Shown piece by piece: positions 54,675 through 63,763 of a stretch of 64,000 bases of DNA. A program made the position numbers and the translations under genes. A model generated the notes under the pieces. It made no database searches. It was not told the DNA's origin and was given only the letters and a program-made list of their open reading frames with translations. The DNA is from Acidobacteriota bacterium (lineage in GTDB: Bacteria > Acidobacteriota > Terriglobia > UBA7540): contig SCRD01000017.1 in NCBI GenBank assembly GCA_004298155.1, forward strand, positions 62,001 through 126,000. Direction: 5' to 3'. Position 1 is the stretch's first letter, and each line of letters starts with the position of its first letter.

Positions 54675-56549
54675 CTATTCCACGGTCACTGATTTTGCCA
54701 GGTTTCTGGGTTGGTCCACGTCGCAGCCACGCAAGACTGCGATGTGATAAGCCAGCAACTGCAGGGGTATGACCTCAAGAACCGCAGAAAGGTATTCATT
54801 GGTCTGTGGGATCGTGACCAGGTGGTCCGCCATATCCTGCACTTCGCGGTCGCCTTCCGTGACCAGGGCGACGATAACGGCCCCGCGGGCTTTCGCCTCC
54901 TTGATGTTTGAAACTGTCCGCTCGTAGCGAACCTTGGAGTCGGCGGATTTGCCGTCGCACGTCGCCATCACTACTACGGGCAGACCTTCCGTGATGAGGG
55001 CGATAGGACCGTGCTTCAGTTCGCCGGCGGGGTAGGCTTCCGCATGGATGTACGAGACCTTCTTCATTTTCATCGCACCTTCCAGAGCCACTGGAAAATG
55101 GACGCCCCGGCCAAGAAAAAGAAAATCCGAAACGCGGTCAAAGTGGCGGGCCAGCTCTTCGTATTCTTCGTCCTTTTGCAGGACGTGTTCAAGCTGCCGC
55201 GGCAGCATCGTCAGCGCGCCGAGCAGTTCCTTAGACTCGGCTGGCGGAACCAGGCCGCGAAGCTGGCCCAGGTAAACCGCGAACAGGTAAAGTCCAATCA
55301 ACTGCGAGGTAAAAGTCTTGGTGGAACCCACGCCAATTTCCGGTCCCGCGTGCGTATAGATGGTTCCATTGGCTTCGCGGGGCACCATGCTCCCGAGCAC
55401 GTTGCAGATGGCCAGCGTCTTGGAACCTTTGGCCTGGGCCTCGCGCTGCCCCGCAATGGTGTCTGCCGTTTCGCCCGACTGCGTGATCAGCACGGTGAGC
55501 GTGCGGGAGTCCACCAGCGGATCGTGATAGCGGAACTCTGAGGCGTAATCCACTTCCGTGGGCACTCGCGCCAGCCGCTCAAACATGATCTTTCCCGCCA
55601 GACCTGCGTGGCGCGACGTGCCCGCAGCCACAATCTTGATTTCCCGGAATGCGCGGAATTCGTCCTCGGTGATTTCCATTTCGTCCAGGAAAATCTGGCC
55701 CGTTTCCGGAGAAACGCGGCCCAGCGCCGTGTCGCGGACGGCGCGCGGCTGCTCGTAAATCTCCTTCAGTGTATAGTGTTTGAATCCGCCCTTTTCCGCC
55801 AGAATCGGGTCCCAGCTGATGTGTTGCACACGGCGCGTGACAGGCTCGCCATGGAAATCCATCAGCTTCACACCATTCGGCGTCAGCACAGCAATGTCGC
55901 CATCGGCAAGAAAAAATAGATCACGGGTGTGATAGAGGATGGCCGGGACGTCACTGGCGACCATGTATTCGTTCTTGCCCAGCCCGATCACAGCGGGCGG
56001 ACCCTGGCGGACCGCAACAATTTTGTTCACGTCTCCCGCGGACATGATAGCCAGAGCGAATGATCCCGTCAGCCGCTGAACGGCGGCCCGCACGGCGTCG
56101 TCCAGGGTAAGGCGCTCTCTGGGTGTCGGAGGCCTGTCGAGATACTTCTCAATGAGGTGCGCAATCACCTCGGTGTCGGTCTCGGTGGTGAAGGTATGCC
56201 CTTCTTCCACCAGTTCCTGCTTCAGCTCCATGTAGTTTTCAATGATGCCGTTGTGGACTACCGCCACAGTGCCGTGGCAGTCGCGATGAGGGTGGGCGTT
56301 TTGTTCCGTGGGCGCTCCATGCGTGGCCCATCGTGTCTCCCCTATGCCGCATGTACCGTCCAGCGGGTTGAGCCGAATGACTTCTTCCAGGTTGCGAAGT
56401 TTCCCCGTAGCCTTCCGAATGTCCAGCTTGCCGTCCTTCATCACTGCCAGGCCGGCAGAGTCATACCCGCGATATTGTAGCCGCTGAAGTCCTTCCAGCA
56501 GCACAGGGACTACGCGTTTGTTCCCGAGGTATCCTATAATTCCTGACAT
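54675..56549 (-). CDS. glmS: Glutamine-fructose-6-phosphate aminotransferase with Ser in place of the catalytic Cys
   Basis: The isomerase half has two SIS domains and the conserved C-terminus DVDQPRNLAKSVTVE. The glutaminase half keeps GETRWATHG, NAHPH, VVHNGIIENY and TETDTEV. However, the mature N-terminus reads MSGIIGYLG, where GlmS normally has MCGIVGY: the codon at 56546-56544 is TCA (Ser). Cys1 is the nucleophile for glutamine hydrolysis in this family. The enzyme may be ammonia-dependent or Ser may substitute. The 624-residue length is normal and there is no alternative start with Cys. It makes GlcN-6-P for cell wall and LPS. Confidence 0.93.
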   Translation of the reverse strand: MSGIIGYLGNKRVVPVLLEGLQRLQYRGYDSAGLAVMKDGKLDIRKATGKLRNLEEVIRLNPLDGTCGIGETRWATHGAPTEQNAHPHRDCHGTVAVVHNGIIENYMELKQELVEEGHTFTTETDTEVIAHLIEKYLDRPPTPRERLTLDDAVRAAVQRLTGSFALAIMSAGDVNKIVAVRQGPPAVIGLGKNEYMVASDVPAILYHTRDLFFLADGDIAVLTPNGVKLMDFHGEPVTRRVQHISWDPILAEKGGFKHYTLKEIYEQPRAVRDTALGRVSPETGQIFLDEMEITEDEFRAFREIKIVAAGTSRHAGLAGKIMFERLARVPTEVDYASEFRYHDPLVDSRTLTVLITQSGETADTIAGQREAQAKGSKTLAICNVLGSMVPREANGTIYTHAGPEIGVGSTKTFTSQLIGLYLFAVYLGQLRGLVPPAESKELLGALTMLPRQLEHVLQKDEEYEELARHFDRVSDFLFLGRGVHFPVALEGAMKMKKVSYIHAEAYPAGELKHGPIALITEGLPVVVMATCDGKSADSKVRYERTVSNIKEAKARGAVIVALVTEGDREVQDMADHLVTIPQTNEYLSAVLEVIPLQLLAYHIAVLRGCDVDQPRNLAKSVTVE

Positions 56550-56805
56550 GGATTGTGGTTCCCGCCCGGCAGGCTTCGAAAAAAACGAGATGCTCTGCGG
56601 GCTGCATCAGGCGTGCTCACTTAAGCCTGCATTATAGCAGAATCACACGGTCATGTTCTCAGGCCTCAGGTTGGCGCGGAATTGTCCGAAGGTCATCTGG
56701 ATTGGTGGACGGAAACTTCGCCGGCGTTCGAACTGGCCTCCTGGCCGAAGCTGCCTGATTTTGTACGACGACGCTTGCCCTTCAAACGCAACGGTTTCGG
56801 AGACT

Positions 56806-58023
56806 CTATGACCTTGAAGCATTAATCCGGATATATTCGTTGGTGAAGTCGCAGGTCCACACCCATGCATCGGCTTTGCCCTGGTGCAGGTCAATGCGAA
56901 TCACGAGTTCGCTATTGTCGAGTTCCTTTTTTGCGGCGGCTTCATCAAACCCTGCGTGTACGCCGCGGCGGCAAAGGTAGAGGCCGTTGACGCGGACATC
57001 CACCTTTGATGCATCGATGGCGGCGCCGGAATATCCTGCGGCGCATACAACCCGTCCCCAGTTGGGGTCGCCTCCAGCAAGCGCCGTTTTGACCAGCGGC
57101 GAATTGGCCACGGCCCGGACCACACGCTCGGCGTCATATGTGCTTCCGGCCCCGCGCACCTCGATTCGCGCGATCTTTGTCGCGCCTTCTCCATCCTTGA
57201 CAATCATCTGAGCAAGCATCTGGCAGAGCTCCGTAAGCCCTTGCAGGAACTTCTTCGCGGCGGGCGTGCCGGGCCGAATGGCCGCTCCGGATTGGCCGCT
57301 TGCGAGCGCCACCACACTGTCGTTCGTTGAAGTGTCTCCGTCCACAGTGATGCGGTTGAAAGAAGCGTTCACGGCGATGCGCAGCATCTTCTGGAGAGCA
57401 GCGGGGGCAACAGCTGCGTCCGTTGTGACGTAAGAGAGCATGGTGGCCATGTTGGGATGGATCATGCCGGCCCCCTTAGCTACTCCGGCCAGCGTCACGG
57501 TCTTGCCGCCAATCTTTGATTGCAGCACAGCTGATTTGGGAAAGCGGTCCGTTGTCATGATCGCGCGCGCGACTTCCGGAGCGCATTCGACGGAGAGAAC
57601 TTCATTCAAGGTCGGAAGCTGCTGCAGGATCAGGTCTACGTTTAGCGGCGTTCCTATCACGCCCGTGGAGGACACAAAAACCTCGCAGGGGCGCACTCGC
57701 AGCATTCGGGCCACGGCTTCGGCCGTCTGTTCGGCCACCGCCAGGCCTGCGCGTCCCGTGCACGCATTGGCGTTGCCCGAGTTGGCGATGATGGCCCGGC
57801 CACGCCCGCGATTCCCCTTCAGATTTTGCCTGCACAGCAGCACCGGTGCGGCGGCCGCCCGGTTCGTTGTAAACACGCCGGCAGCGCTTGCCCCAGGAAC
57901 GTCGCAAACGATCAGGGCAAGGTCCAGTGCGCCGGGCGCTTTTTTGACCCCGGCCGCAGCCGCGGCGGCGCGGAAGCCTTTGGGCGTCGCAAGGCTTCCT
58001 TCAACTGTATTCCAACTGGGCAT
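56806..58023 (-). CDS. argJ: Bifunctional ornithine acetyltransferase/N-acetylglutamate synthase
   Basis: ArgJ features: GVFTTNRAAAAPVLLCR, NSGNANACTG, and the autocleavage site MIHPNMATMLSYVTTD in which Thr194 becomes the N-terminal nucleophile of the beta chain. The C-terminal region includes GGDPNWGRV and the ending CDFTNEYIRINASRS. It recycles the acetyl group in arginine biosynthesis. Length of 405 residues is normal. No other arg genes are nearby. Confidence 0.95.
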   Translation of the reverse strand: MPSWNTVEGSLATPKGFRAAAAAAGVKKAPGALDLALIVCDVPGASAAGVFTTNRAAAAPVLLCRQNLKGNRGRGRAIIANSGNANACTGRAGLAVAEQTAEAVARMLRVRPCEVFVSSTGVIGTPLNVDLILQQLPTLNEVLSVECAPEVARAIMTTDRFPKSAVLQSKIGGKTVTLAGVAKGAGMIHPNMATMLSYVTTDAAVAPAALQKMLRIAVNASFNRITVDGDTSTNDSVVALASGQSGAAIRPGTPAAKKFLQGLTELCQMLAQMIVKDGEGATKIARIEVRGAGSTYDAERVVRAVANSPLVKTALAGGDPNWGRVVCAAGYSGAAIDASKVDVRVNGLYLCRRGVHAGFDEAAAKKELDNSELVIRIDLHQGKADAWVWTCDFTNEYIRINASRS

Positions 58024-58131
58024 GGGTTAGTTACACTCCTTTGTGGGTTGAACTTTAGAGTTGCACAGTCCAGCAGATATTCGTGACGTCGCGGAGGAAG
58101 TGTTAATGGTTCTTTGCCGGACGTCAACATT

Positions 58132-58809
58132 CTAATGGAGGGGTTCGGGGTTTTTCAATTCAAGTACTCCCGGTTCGGGCGTTTCCCGGGGCGGAGGCCC
58201 GCTCACCTTGATTGACCGGATAGTTTCCTCGCAGGCTCGCAGGAAGAGTGCCGGGTCACTCGAGCCGGGCCGGCAGTTGGCCTGGACAATGTGGTCGGGA
58301 GAAATGATGTGCGCCGTCACCAGCTGCGGGTTTTCCGCACTTGGGACGTCAAAACTGATGGCCGGCAGCACCTTTGCATGTTCTGCGGATTGCCAGATCA
58401 TCACGGCGTCACGGCCCTGGATTTTCATGTGATCAAAACGGTAATCGGGAATTTTCTGGTACGTCCCGGCAGTTTCCCAATTGGCCAGAAGCTGCGCCGA
58501 AAACTCATCTGCGCTGTTCGGGTTCGACTGCGAGGTTATGATCAGAACCGGTCCCCTGCTGAACAGGTGAGACCGATAGATCCTTACCCCTCCCGGAAAA
58601 TCATCAACCTTGCCGTAGATACCCGCGGCAACCTGCATGTCAATTCCAAGCGTTGTGTTCTGGTATGGAAGAGCTTCGAGTACCTTGTTGGCCTTATAGC
58701 CCTGATAGTACGGATACCATTTGACCAGGATGTATTCCGCCGCGAGCGCTCCTCCGCCGATCAGGATAATTCCCAGCGCAAATTTCACTTGCATGGAGAG
58801 CTTCTTCAT
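58132..58809 (-). CDS. Membrane-anchored protein of unknown function
   Basis: The 225-residue protein starts with a short basic stretch and one hydrophobic segment (VKFALGIILIGGGALAAEYIL, anchor or signal), then a soluble domain with LFSRGPVLIITSQSNPN, MKIQGRDAVMIWQSAEH and FLRACEETIRSIKV. I do not recognise the family. It may be the C-terminal PEST-like-end protein (PPPRETPEPG) seen in Acidobacteriota, but no function can be inferred. Confidence 0.65.
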   Translation of the reverse strand: MKKLSMQVKFALGIILIGGGALAAEYILVKWYPYYQGYKANKVLEALPYQNTTLGIDMQVAAGIYGKVDDFPGGVRIYRSHLFSRGPVLIITSQSNPNSADEFSAQLLANWETAGTYQKIPDYRFDHMKIQGRDAVMIWQSAEHAKVLPAISFDVPSAENPQLVTAHIISPDHIVQANCRPGSSDPALFLRACEETIRSIKVSGPPPRETPEPGVLELKNPEPLH

Positions 58810-58947
58810 GGGCTCATCTTAGCCTTAGTTCACCCGGCTTGCAATGCCATGACGCATGGGCGTTCAGCGGTTCATTCCTACCTCAATCTGAGTTCAAGGA
58901 AGACCGCCAAAGGAATGTGAAGATCCTCTGCCGTTATGGGGCGAGCC

Positions 58948-59988
58948 TCATTCTACTCGCAGAAGCGGACTTGTTTTTTTAACCACGCGGCCCACTTGCC
59001 GGGCGAGAACCCCGCGTTCGGACAGTCTCTTTACCAGCATCGGGGAATCCTTACCGCTCACCACAAGAAGCAGGCCGCCGCTCGTCTGCGGATCGAAGAG
59101 CAGGTCGCGGATTTCTTGTGGGACATTCGAGTCAAACTCCACGCAGCCGCTCACGAATTTAGCGTTGTTTTTCAGTCCGCCGGACAGGTAGCCTTTGCGC
59201 GAATAGTCAAGCGCATCGGGAAGAAATTCGACCTGGGTATGCTCGATCACCATGCTGACCCTGCTGGCCGCGGCCATGGCGTGTAAGTGCCCCAAGAGCC
59301 CGAAGCCAGTGATGTCCGTGGCAGCATGGACATTGAATTCCCGGGCTACTTCGCTTCCCACGCGGTTGAGCGTCCGCATGGAATTGATCGAGGCGTTAAT
59401 GGCAGCGTCGCTTGCTTTCCCTTTTTTCAAGGCCGTGGAGATGATTCCGGTGCCGAGGCGCTTGGTGAGGACCAGTCGGTCACCAGGGCGCGCTCCCCGG
59501 TTCGTCAGCATACGTTTGGGATCCACCACTCCCGTCACCGCATAACCGAATTTGATCTCCTCGTCCCCGATTGAGTGCCCGCCGATCACTGTGCAGCCCG
59601 CCTCCTGCATCTTGGCCAGGCCGCCCTGCAGGATCTTTTCCAGCATATCCAGGTTGCGGCCTGTGTTGGGAAAGCCAACAATTGAGAGCGCGGAAACGGG
59701 ACGTCCACCCATGGCGTAAACATCGCTCAAAGAGTTTGTTGCTGCAATATCGCCGAACGTCCACGGATCATCAACGATGGGCGTAAAGAAGTCGACCGTC
59801 TGCACAAGCGCGATATCAGGCGCAATTAGATACACTCCCGCGTCATCGCCGGTGTCAAAGCCGACGAGAACATTGGGGTCAGCTTGTTTCGGCAGCGAAG
59901 CCAGCACGGAGTCCAAAATACTTGGACTCAACTTGGCTGCTCAACCCGCCGCCTTCACCATCGCGGTCAACCGCTTTCGGTCGTCCAT
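58948..59988 (-). CDS. selD: Selenide, water dikinase (SelD) with UGA-encoded selenocysteine
   Basis: From the TTG at 59931 the protein is a good SelD (DTGDDAGVYLI, GGHSIGDEEIKFGYAVTG, TDITGFGLLGHLHAM, FDPQTSGGLLLVV) but lacks the N-terminal catalytic residue. Reading upstream in frame to the ATG at 59988 gives MDDRKRLTAMVKAAG, then TGA at 59943-59941, then AAKLSP. LTxxVKAAGUAAKLSP is the hallmark N-terminus of selenocysteine-containing SelD, with Sec16 at the Cys position. A hairpin follows the TGA at once. The full protein is 346 residues. It makes selenophosphate, the selenium donor for Sec-tRNA. It begins 82 bp after kbl. Confidence 0.9.
59909..59943 (-). promoter_or_regulatory. SECIS-like hairpin following the selD UGA codon
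   Basis: After TGA (59943-59941) and 11 bases, GAGTCCAA (59929-59922) and TTGGACTC (59916-59909) form a perfect 8-bp stem around GTATT. AGCCA and TGGCT outside it can pair to extend the stem around an internal loop. The apical loop contains GU and lies about 19 nt from the UGA, as in bacterial SECIS elements that recruit SelB. Confidence 0.75.
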
Positions 59989-60070
59989 AACTGGCATTAT
60001 AGGCTTAAGTTCCAGATTGATGTGGAGGTGATGCTTTGCCCGTGGAATTAGTGAAGTGCAGACTAATTCC

Positions 60071-61255
60071 TTACGCCATCGAGGCCCGTACTTCCTTGAA
60101 GCACTGGACAGCGAATTCCAGGTCTTCGCGGGTATGCGCGGCGGAAATCTGCACGCGGATGCGCGCTTTGCCCTGAGGCACCACAGGATACGAGAAGCCG
60201 ATCACGTAGACGCCCTTCTGGAGCAGCGCGTCGGCTATCTGTGTTGCTTTGGCGGCGTCGCCGATCATGATGGGCACAATCGGGTGCTCTCCCGGCAGGA
60301 TGGAAAACCCCAGTGCCGTCATCTGCTGGCGGAAGAAGCGCGTGTTCTCCATCAATCGCTCGCGCAGCTCTCCTGATTCCTGCAGCAGGTCCAGCACTTT
60401 GAGCGATGCAGCAACAATCGATGGCGTGACGGAATTGGAAAACAGGTACGGCCTCGAGCGCTGTCTCAGCAGGTCAATAATTTCCCTGCGTCCCGTGGTG
60501 TAGCCGCCACTCGCGCCACCCAGGGCTTTGCCCAGCGTTCCCGTAATGATGTCTATCCGGCCCTCCACGCCGCAATGTTCCGGAGTTCCTCGCCCGTGCT
60601 TGCCCATGAATCCCACGGCGTGCGAATCATCCACCATCACCAGCGCGCCGTATTTTTCCGCCAGATCGCAGATCTCGCTGAGTTTCGCCACGTAACCGTC
60701 CATGGAGAAGACACCGTCAGTCGCCACCAGCGCGTACCGTGCCTCCGCCTTCGCCTGTTTCAATTTCTCTTCCAGGTCGCTCATGTCGCCGTTACGATAG
60801 CGATACCGCTCTGCTTTACACAACCGGATGCCGTCGATGATGCTGGCATGATTTAGTTCGTCGGAAATAACGGCGTCTTCGGCATCCAGCAGCGTTTCAA
60901 ACAGTCCGCCGTTGGCGTCAAAGCATGAACTGTAAAGAATGGTGTCATCGGTCCCAAGAAACCGGCTCAGCGCCTCTTCCAGTTGCTGGTGGATTGTTTG
61001 CTTGCCGCAAATAAAACGGACCGACGAGAGGCCGTAGCCCCAGCGGTCGAGAGCCTCCTTCGCCGCCTGCACAATGGCCGGATGGTTCGCCAGACCCAGG
61101 TAATTGTTGGCGCACATGATCAGCACGTTTTTGTTGCCCTGCAATTCCACTCGCGTCTGCTGCGGGGACGTCAGCGTTCTCTCATTCTTGTACAGACCGG
61201 CCTGCCGGATTTCGTCCAGACGTGTTGTGAGTTGGTCGCGAATCCTTCCGTACAA
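60071..61255 (-). CDS. kbl: Glycine C-acetyltransferase (2-amino-3-ketobutyrate CoA ligase)
   Basis: I start it at TTG 61255, which has GGAGG 7 nt upstream in the end of tdh; the open frame to 61312 would overlap tdh. The 394-residue PLP enzyme shows [32 protein letters not shown] and [16 protein letters not shown], whose Lys binds PLP. It splits 2-amino-3-ketobutyrate with CoA into glycine and acetyl-CoA. Its start is one base after the tdh stop, so the two form a threonine-degradation operon, with selD possibly following. Confidence 0.95.
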   Translation of the reverse strand: MYGRIRDQLTTRLDEIRQAGLYKNERTLTSPQQTRVELQGNKNVLIMCANNYLGLANHPAIVQAAKEALDRWGYGLSSVRFICGKQTIHQQLEEALSRFLGTDDTILYSSCFDANGGLFETLLDAEDAVISDELNHASIIDGIRLCKAERYRYRNGDMSDLEEKLKQAKAEARYALVATDGVFSMDGYVAKLSEICDLAEKYGALVMVDDSHAVGFMGKHGRGTPEHCGVEGRIDIITGTLGKALGGASGGYTTGRREIIDLLRQRSRPYLFSNSVTPSIVAASLKVLDLLQESGELRERLMENTRFFRQQMTALGFSILPGEHPIVPIMIGDAAKATQIADALLQKGVYVIGFSYPVVPQGKARIRVQISAAHTREDLEFAVQCFKEVRASMA

Positions 61256-61256
61256 T

Positions 61257-62285
61257 TTATGTCCTCCAATCCAGAATAACCTTCCCGCAATTGCCAGTCC
61301 GCATGGCCTCAAAACCTTTTTCGTATTCCTGCCACTTGAGACGGTGCGTAATGACGGGCTTGATGTCCAGGCCCGATTCCAGCATCACAGTCATTTTGTA
61401 CCATGTCTCGTACATCTCGCGGCCGTAGATGCCCCTGATGGTCAGCATGTTGAAGATCACCTCGTTCCAGTTGATAGACGTCTCCTGGTTGGGTATGCCG
61501 AGCATGGCGATCTTGCCTCCGTGGCTCATGTTGCTGAGCATGCTGCGAAAGGCCGCCGGATTGCCGGACATTTCAAGCCCAACGTCAAATCCTTCCTGCA
61601 TACCCAGCTCTTTCTGCACTTGACTGAGGGGCGTCTCCCTGGGATCGACGGCTCGGGTCACACCCATCTTTTCCGCCAGCTTCAGACGCTCCGAAATCAG
61701 GTCTGAGATCACCACAAAGCGCGCTCCGGCATGGCGCGCCACTGCCGCCGCCATCAACCCGATGGGACCTGCGCCTGTGATCAATACGTCCTCACCGAGC
61801 ACAGGGAATTGCAGCGCCGTGTGGACCGCGTTGCCGAAGGGATCAAAAATCGAGGCGATTTCCAGCGGAACAATGGGATTGTGCCGCCAGATGTTGGCCA
61901 TCGGCAGTGAAATATATTCGGCAAAGGCGCCAGGCCGGCCGACCCCAACGCCCTTGGAATGCGCGCACAGGTGTCGGCGACCAGCCAGGCAGTTCCGGCA
62001 GCGCCCGCAAACCACGTGGCCCTCGCCGCTCACGGTCATTCCGGGCTCAAAGTCGGTGACGTTCGATCCCACCTCCGCAATCTCGCCGACAAATTCGTGA
62101 CCTATCACGAGCGGCACGGGAATCGCCTTTTTGGCCCAGTCGTCCCATTCATAAATATGCAGATCGGTGCCGCAGATGCCGGTCAATTGCACGCGGATCA
62201 GGACGTCGTTAATCCCAATCACCGGTTTGGGAACATCTTCAACCCAAAGGCCTTTATCTGCCCGGCTCTTTACCAGTGCTTTCAT
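61257..62285 (-). CDS. tdh: L-threonine 3-dehydrogenase
   Basis: The zinc-dependent medium-chain dehydrogenase has the catalytic-zinc Cys38 in [16 protein letters not shown] and the structural-zinc cysteines 93, 96, 99 and 107 ([15 protein letters not shown]). [20 protein letters not shown] is the NAD-binding motif. The 342-residue length and IYEWDDWA motif are diagnostic for Tdh. It oxidises threonine to 2-amino-3-ketobutyrate, which Kbl then cleaves. Confidence 0.95.
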   Translation of the reverse strand: MKALVKSRADKGLWVEDVPKPVIGINDVLIRVQLTGICGTDLHIYEWDDWAKKAIPVPLVIGHEFVGEIAEVGSNVTDFEPGMTVSGEGHVVCGRCRNCLAGRRHLCAHSKGVGVGRPGAFAEYISLPMANIWRHNPIVPLEIASIFDPFGNAVHTALQFPVLGEDVLITGAGPIGLMAAAVARHAGARFVVISDLISERLKLAEKMGVTRAVDPRETPLSQVQKELGMQEGFDVGLEMSGNPAAFRSMLSNMSHGGKIAMLGIPNQETSINWNEVIFNMLTIRGIYGREMYETWYKMTVMLESGLDIKPVITHRLKWQEYEKGFEAMRTGNCGKVILDWRT

Positions 62286-62633
62286 CAGTATCTCTCCGGA
62301 ATTTCGGTTCGCGCGGACCTTATGGGTGCGGCCTGCGGGTCTCTCTTTAATGGCAGAATGATAAGCTCTGATTATCTCACGAAAAGCGCGGAAAGCTTTT
62401 CAGCGCGACCAATATTTGCGGGGAAGGGCTCTGGTTTTTTTCGCCTTGCGTGGCAATGGGAGCAGGAGTTTGCTTGTAACATAATGCGCCAGTCGGGGGC
62501 TTTGGGTTTATGAGCGGCGCGGAAGATGAAAGGCCGCGTACTTGTTGCCCGCTAACTGTGATAGTCCTGGAGAAAGCATCTGTTCAAAGTGTAAAATGGA
62601 ATTAAAGGCAGTCAATAAACCTTGAGATGAGTC
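62286..62633. other. Intergenic region upstream of tdh
   Basis: No gene or obvious RNA is visible. It must contain the tdh promoter on the minus strand, but I found no clear -35/-10 pair. No repeats of the families seen at 29-33 kb occur here. Confidence 0.4.
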
Positions 62634-63017
62634 ATGGCTTCCCTCGCCTTAGTTCGGCTTCTACTCTCAGCGCTTAGCAGCTTCGAGACTGGCTTGCCCG
62701 TGCTGCCTCTAGTCGGTGCGAGCATGGCAAAAGCAGGCGGTCCGGCCTGGGCGGTTTCAAACGCTGCGGCGCTTCCTTGGACTGCTTTGGCTGGCATCGA
62801 CAGCGCGTATCGGCAGCCGGCTGAAGGCAGATCGACCCCAAGGGAGAGAATTGCCCGGCCAGGGCCTTCCCCATCGGCAAAGTTGCAGCTCCGGGCAGAG
62901 GGTCTCGGAAGGCCTGAAGTTCTGAGATCCGAAGACCCGGATCCCCTTTTTTGCCATTGCAGGACTAGGCGTGTCAACACGCGAAATGTCCAGGTCTTTG
63001 GCAACGTCCAGATGTAA
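62634..63017 (+). CDS. Doubtful ORF of unknown function
   Basis: The 127-residue frame starts MASLALVRLLLSALSS, hydrophobic at first, and then becomes Pro/Arg/Ser-rich with no recognisable fold. An opposite-strand frame covers the same DNA (62612-63037), and no strong ribosome binding site precedes either. The segment may be non-coding, a decayed gene or a repeat; I give it low confidence as a gene. Confidence 0.2.
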   Translation: MASLALVRLLLSALSSFETGLPVLPLVGASMAKAGGPAWAVSNAAALPWTALAGIDSAYRQPAEGRSTPRERIARPGPSPSAKLQLRAEGLGRPEVLRSEDPDPLFCHCRTRRVNTRNVQVFGNVQM

Positions 63018-63288
63018 TTTGCACCATTAAGAAACAAGGACTTCGACGCGATGCATACCTCGATGGTGGACGATCACGGCCTTGCGGACGTTGTTTTGGA
63101 AATCGGCTACACCTTTGCATGGGACTACCCCTTCAAGCTGAAATATCAAAATGTGGGCTTGCTTCTTCTTGCCGGCAATGGGTCATCCACCTTTTCGATA
63201 CCTGCGGGCGGGTTCTGCGTACGCCCAAAAAGCTGCATCAAAGAAACAAGTGCGACCGTTTGAATCAAATGAAAGAGAGGGTGTATTC

Positions 63289-63720
63289 ATGACTAAAGAT
63301 CGAACAAATGAAAAGCATTCATCGAATGAGACAAGCGCAGGATCCCGGCCTACGGGTCATCCAGTTCCAGGCCTCGTCGGACCTTTGCTCAAATTTGACT
63401 TGGCGTCCGAAACTGAGCAATTGCAGAAGGAGGACGCCTATACCGCCACCCTGCGGAACGCGAAGACGCTGGTGAAATATCCGGATCTCCGTATCGTCTT
63501 AATTGCGATAAAGGCAGAGACGCATATCGAGGGGCACAAGGCGCCCGGGACTATTTCGATTCAGGCTCTCACCGGTAGGCTCCGCCTGTGTCTGCCTGAT
63601 CAGGAAGTGGAAATTGCAGCTGGGTCCCTTATAACGCTCGAACGTGCACTACCACACGATGTGAAGGCCCTTCAAGATAGTTCCTTCCTGCTCACAATTT
63701 CGGGGTCGGGAGGCGCATAG
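63289..63720 (+). CDS. Cupin-domain protein
   Basis: The ATG at 63289 follows GAGAGGG with about 8 nt spacing. The 143-residue product has an unstructured N-terminus and a cupin domain (IVLIAIKAETHIEGHKAPGTISIQALTGRLRLCL, then EIAAGSLITLERALPHDVKALQDSSFLLTI). The conserved His ligands of the two cupin motifs are partly present: HIEGH and PHDV. A second cupin gene follows 43 bp downstream, so the two are probably one operon. Such cupins often respond to or protect against oxidative stress, but substrate is unknown. Confidence 0.75.
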   Translation: MTKDRTNEKHSSNETSAGSRPTGHPVPGLVGPLLKFDLASETEQLQKEDAYTATLRNAKTLVKYPDLRIVLIAIKAETHIEGHKAPGTISIQALTGRLRLCLPDQEVEIAAGSLITLERALPHDVKALQDSSFLLTISGSGGA

Positions 63721-63763
63721 AAGATCAAACGGGCGTACTCAGGCTGATCATTGGAGGTGGACC

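Noticed and set aside
59931-59932. SelD beginning at the TTG at 59931
   Set aside because: That start would omit the catalytic residue and leave the strongly conserved upstream LTxxVKAAG sequence unexplained.
63051-63263. 70-codon ORF before the cupin gene
   Set aside because: No ribosome binding site and no recognisable fold; it may be part of the leader of the cupin operon.
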